A stretch of 17,508 nt of DNA, taken from assembly GCA_934636425.1 (NCBI GenBank), contig CAKUAV010000052.1, forward strand, positions 1-17,508, written 5' to 3'. The position numbers were made by a program, and so were the translations under genes. Below, in pieces: positions 14,953-17,508 of this stretch. This DNA is from an uncultured Clostridia bacterium (GTDB lineage Bacteria; Bacillota; Clostridia; Christensenellales; Aristaeellaceae). The notes under the pieces were generated by a model. It was not told the DNA's origin, made no database searches, and saw nothing but the letters and a program-made list of their open reading frames with translations. How positions within the stretch are numbered: the first letter of the stretch is position 1; every line of letters starts with the position of its first letter.

Positions 14953-15042
14953 CGGTATATCGATGTTACCGGTTTGCGCTAACGTCCAGACTCAAAGAGC
15001 CGGGCTGCGGCGCGCGAAGCGGTGCGGAGGCCGCACTGCGGC

Positions 15043-16398
15043 TTAGTCGAGCTTGCCGGGGAACTTCTTGATCTTGGCCGCGTCATACCAGGACTGATAG
15101 GCGGCCTTGTAGGTTTCGTCCTGCTTGTCGGAGAGCAGGCTGGCGCTCAGCTCGTCGCGCACATCGTCCAGCGGCACAGCGCCGGCGGTCACGTCGCTGT
15201 TGTAGCAGATGATGTGCACGCCGTTGCTGCCGACGACCGGCTCGCTCACGTCGCCGACATTCTTGAGCGACATGGCGGTCTGCGTGAAGACGTCCTCCCA
15301 GTAGGTGGAATTGGCGCTGACATAGTAGCCGGTGGTCATGCTCGGCTCGCTCTTCATGCCGGGATCCTCGCCGAACTCGGCCATGACATCGTCGAACGAC
15401 TTGCCGCTCTCAAGCGCCGCGTTGACTTCGTCGATCTTGTCCTGCAGGGAATCGAGGATCTCCTGCTTCTTGTCCGCGATCTGCTTTTCCAGATCGGCCT
15501 TCTTGGCTTCCAGCTCTTCCTTGGTCAGCGCGGGCTCGGCCGTCGCTTCGGGATCGGGCGTGGCGGTGGCTTCGGGGGTGGCCTCGGCGTCCTCGGCGGG
15601 CGCTTCCAGCTTGGCCAGATCGTCGGTCACGGTCTTGAGCTCGCTGGTGAGATCGGACAGTTCCTTCTTCTGGTCGTCGCTGGCCATCAGCAGTATGTGC
15701 TTGACGGTGCGGTAGCCCTCGGGATTCCAGTAGACGGTCGTGCCGTTGGCGTGGTACATCTCGAAGAGATAGCCGCTGGAGGCGAAGGCGGTTTCGTTCT
15801 CGGACACCTTGGTGTTGTAGGCTTCCTCGATCTCGCTGTCCTCAACGGTCACGTCGGCGATGACGCTCTCGCGCACGCGGTCGGCGATGTAGCGCGTCTT
15901 TTCGCTCTCGGTGACAACGTCCATCGTCAGGCCTTCCTCCTCGAGGTGCTTGATGACGGCCTCGCGGGCCTCTTCATCGGGCATGCCCTCGGTGTCCACG
16001 TCGTCCTTGTGCTCCTCGATATACTCGTCCAGCGTGGCCTGCGCGTTTTCGGCGATCTTGGCAAGATCCTCGTCGGTCAGCTGATCCAGACCCAGCTCGG
16101 CGGCCTTCTGCGCCACGAGCCTGGTCTCGATGAACGACTCCAGCACGCTGTCCTTGATTTTGTCCTTCATGGAGCTGATGTCGCTGTTGCCGTAATAGTA
16201 CTGATAGAGATAGCTGTAATAGCTCAGGTAGTAATCGTATGTATCCTTGACGTCGCCCTTGGTGATCTTATCGCCGTTGACTGTGGCGACAACCTCGGCG
16301 TTGTCCTTCTCGGGATCAACCTCGATCAGGTTGCAGCCGGTCAGAACCAGCGCCAGAGCCAGCACAAGGGTCAGGAGTTTCCACGCGCGTGTTTTCAT
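15043..16398 (-). CDS. PrsA-like peptidylprolyl isomerase lipoprotein
   Basis: A 451-residue exported lipoprotein foldase. Residues 1-21 are a lipoprotein signal with lipobox LTGC (Cys22 becomes the lipidated N-terminus). Residues about 35-200 resemble the SurA/PrsA N-terminal chaperone domain (VVATVNGDKITKGDV, then a Tyr-rich stretch DTYDYYLSYYSYLYQYYYG). The parvulin domain begins at TVKHILLMA (231-239) and resumes at DEVNAALESGKSFDDVMAEFGEDPG (323-347), ending with VSEPVVGSNGVHIICYNSD (384-402). Between them residues about 241-318 form a charged coiled coil interrupted by the Thr/Pro/Glu-rich ATPEATATPDPEATAEP. Such foldases help exported proteins fold outside the membrane. ATG 16398 is favoured over TTG 16404 for spacing from AAAGGA. 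It has its own promoter and terminator. Substrates are unknown. Confidence 0.9.
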   Translation of the reverse strand: MKTRAWKLLTLVLALALVLTGCNLIEVDPEKDNAEVVATVNGDKITKGDVKDTYDYYLSYYSYLYQYYYGNSDISSMKDKIKDSVLESFIETRLVAQKAAELGLDQLTDEDLAKIAENAQATLDEYIEEHKDDVDTEGMPDEEAREAVIKHLEEEGLTMDVVTESEKTRYIADRVRESVIADVTVEDSEIEEAYNTKVSENETAFASSGYLFEMYHANGTTVYWNPEGYRTVKHILLMASDDQKKELSDLTSELKTVTDDLAKLEAPAEDAEATPEATATPDPEATAEPALTKEELEAKKADLEKQIADKKQEILDSLQDKIDEVNAALESGKSFDDVMAEFGEDPGMKSEPSMTTGYYVSANSTYWEDVFTQTAMSLKNVGDVSEPVVGSNGVHIICYNSDVTAGAVPLDDVRDELSASLLSDKQDETYKAAYQSWYDAAKIKKFPGKLD

Positions 16399-16443
16399 TG
16401 ACAAATCGTCCTTTCAGGCTTAGTTGCACATTGCACTTATATC

Positions 16444-16472
16444 ATTATACACGCAATACCGCCGCCTGACAA
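16444..16472 (-). promoter_or_regulatory. Sigma-A-type promoter of the foldase gene
   Basis: On the minus strand TTGTCA (16472-16467) and TATAAT (16449-16444) are separated by 17 bases. The leader to 16398 is about 40 bases. This is one of the best promoter matches in the window. Confidence 0.8.
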
Positions 16473-16621
16473 GCCCTATTTTTTCACAAACGTGAAAAGC
16501 GCTCTTGAAAATCTCTGAAAAACGCATTGCCCGCGCATAAAAGCGCCGATTATGCGCCGACATGCCTTCAAATTCGGCTGTTTTTGAATAAACGCCGCGG
16601 CAGAATATGCATATGCGCATT

Positions 16622-17218
16622 TCAAAACACTTTCTGAATAATTCGCGGCGAAATGGCGGCGGGATCGGCTGCCGCTTGACCGGTCGCCATGCGCACAATG
16701 ACGTCGCAGAGCGCCTGAGGCGGCGCGCAGCGCGTGTCGGCGCAGTTCAAGAGCCGCGCCAGCTTCCGCGCCTGACGCTGAGCGCTTCGCTCGGGCGAGA
16801 GCAGCAGTATGTGCGCGGGCGCGCTCAGCGCGAACAGATCGGCCACAGCGCGCCGGCGAAGCCGCATGATTTCCCAGCGGGCGCGCATCGGAAGCGGCGG
16901 CGTCTGGCGGGCGGCCATGATGAGCTGATCGGGCGCGTATTCCTCGGCCAGCATGAGCGCCGTCCATGCGCCCTCGCCCAGAGCGCATATCGACACGCAG
17001 ACGTGACGCGCGCGCAGATGGACGAACGCGGAGCGCGCCGAGGCGACGGATGCGCGCCAGCTTTCGCCGCCCAGACAGAGCGCGGGCACGGCCACGGACA
17101 GGCCGCCGCCATGCAGCGCGCGCGCGAGGGGGAGCAGTGTTTCGGGCGGTTCGAGCGCGCCGGGGAGCAGCAGGAGCGCCGCGCCGCCGCCCTCGAGCGT
17201 CAGATCGGATGCCGTCAT
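16622..17218 (-). CDS. Alpha/beta-hydrolase-like protein lacking catalytic residues
   Basis: A 198-residue soluble protein. The order of elements resembles small alpha/beta hydrolases such as Est30-type esterases: ALLLLPGALEPPETLLPLARALHGGGLSVAVPAL (oxyanion strand-turn and helix), VCVSICALGEGAWTALMLAEEYAP (nucleophile elbow and helix), and AHILLLSPERSAQ (late strand). The elbow, normally G-x-S-x-G, reads A79-L-G81-E-G83, so the nucleophile serine is glycine. The HG of the oxyanion motif is PG, and no Asp or His stands at the expected late positions. It is therefore probably a non-catalytic member or a binding protein. ATG 17218 lies 7 bases from GGAGGA (17225-17230); ATG 17224 touches it. 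No clear terminator follows; a perfect 8-bp hairpin without a T run lies at 16533-16557. Confidence 0.6.
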   Translation of the reverse strand: MTASDLTLEGGGAALLLLPGALEPPETLLPLARALHGGGLSVAVPALCLGGESWRASVASARSAFVHLRARHVCVSICALGEGAWTALMLAEEYAPDQLIMAARQTPPLPMRARWEIMRLRRRAVADLFALSAPAHILLLSPERSAQRQARKLARLLNCADTRCAPPQALCDVIVRMATGQAAADPAAISPRIIQKVF

Positions 17219-17351
17219 GGTCATTCCTCCTGTGGATTTTGATATAAAGCGCGGTGAAATGCCGGCGCGAGCGGCTGGGAAAGCGCGCCGCTGTGAAATA
17301 TATATGCCCTTCGGCGCGGCGGTATGCGCGGCTGCTTTTACAGGAATTGGC

Positions 17352-17380
17352 TTGTATGCGGTCTGCGCGCGTGATAATAT
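17352..17380 (+). promoter_or_regulatory. Possible rightward promoter at the window end
   Basis: TTGTAT at 17352-17357 and TAATAT at 17375-17380 are separated by 17 bases and point towards the window edge. A frame starting at ATG 17442 stays open to the last base, 22 codons beginning MQISRF, but has no visible ribosome binding site. I cannot say whether a gene lies beyond. Confidence 0.3.
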
Positions 17381-17441
17381 ATAAGGCGATACTGCACAAC
17401 TCGGCGGCGCATCAGGCGACGTCTTTCCCGTCATCTGCGGC

Positions 17442-17493
17442 ATGCAAATTTCTCGATTTACCTCCAGTAAACCTTCGAAATCTGCATTTGCAT
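17442..17493. repeat. Nested inverted repeat near the right edge
   Basis: ATGCAAAT at 17442-17449 is complementary to ATTTGCAT at 17486-17493, and inside them TTTAC at 17457-17461 pairs with GTAAA at 17467-17471. Together they could form a branched or interrupted hairpin. Read on the minus strand, the inner loop exposes GGAGG. It lacks a T run, so it is not an evident terminator. Confidence 0.4.
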
Positions 17494-17508
17494 CTGACGA
17501 AAAATCCA

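Noticed and set aside
5513..16401. Very long open frames opposite or overlapping real genes (for example 5513-7120 minus, 9992-11857 minus, 11377-13287 plus, 15022-16401 plus)
   Set aside because: They lie antisense to genes with clear domains, read as Arg/Ala/His/Gly-rich or Leu/Val/Gly-rich shadow peptides, and arise because stop codons are rare in GC-rich DNA.
17219..17443. N-terminal extension of the hydrolase-like protein from ATG 17443 on the minus strand
   Set aside because: The added peptide has no domain character, GGAGG is about 17 bases away, and GGAGGA sits correctly before ATG 17218.
17442..17493. Integron attC site
   Set aside because: I do not find the paired RYYYAAC and GTTRRRY core sites, and there is no integrase or cassette arrangement.

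Overview
The window looks like chromosomal DNA from a high-GC, Gram-positive-type Bacillota bacterium, most likely an uncultured Clostridia lineage; Christensenellales-like is a guess. The reasons are strong AGGAGG-type ribosome binding sites, hairpin-plus-T terminators, sigma-A-like promoters with 17-base spacers, a lipobox-bearing PrsA-like lipoprotein, a secreted SH3b/PIG-L enzyme, and a coupled Lrp/AsnC regulator-aminotransferase pair of the Bacillus AlaR-AlaT (YugG-YugH) kind. I see no rRNA, tRNA, insertion sequence, phage gene or CRISPR array.

Layout. 1-1388: no credible gene; inverted repeats, then a degenerate ~42-base tandem array of about 19 units. 1389-3150: promoter, Lrp/AsnC regulator and class I/II aminotransferase overlapping by 4 bases. 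3177-3575: a ~44-base repeat array. 3640-4515: pyridoxal/pyridoxamine kinase (pdxY). 4496-4915: four tandem 109-110 base units, each carrying an intrinsic terminator. 4961-6901: promoter and a secreted SH3b/PIG-L deacetylase. 7086-10169: a 17-base palindrome, a PHP-domain protein and an (alpha/alpha)6-barrel glycosidase. 10247-10828: GNAT acetyltransferase with terminator. 10882-11353: no gene, faint repeats. 11398-14070 (minus): an 890-residue protein joining an XRE helix-turn-helix to two long classes of 28-29 residue helical repeats. 14341-14829: a fourth intergenic tandem array. 15043-16398 (minus): PrsA-like foldase lipoprotein. 16622-17218 (minus): an alpha/beta-hydrolase-like protein without catalytic residues.

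How the parts connect. The first three genes fit a pyridoxal-phosphate theme: an amino-acid-responsive regulator, a PLP-dependent transaminase and a PLP salvage kinase. The PHP protein and glycosidase look co-transcribed and probably act in cytoplasmic sugar or sugar-phosphate metabolism. The XRE-solenoid gene has the palindrome TGCAACC-N3-GGTTGCA directly upstream of its promoter, and the same palindrome lies upstream of the PHP gene. This suggests autoregulation plus control of the PHP-glycosidase unit.

The most unusual overall property is local tandem amplification. Four intergenic spaces hold four arrays, two of them sharing a core, and the solenoid gene shows the same process inside a reading frame. 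The best candidates for undescribed biology are the XRE-solenoid protein with its putative operators and the array of four terminators whose repeat unit also supplies the 3' end of pdxY.
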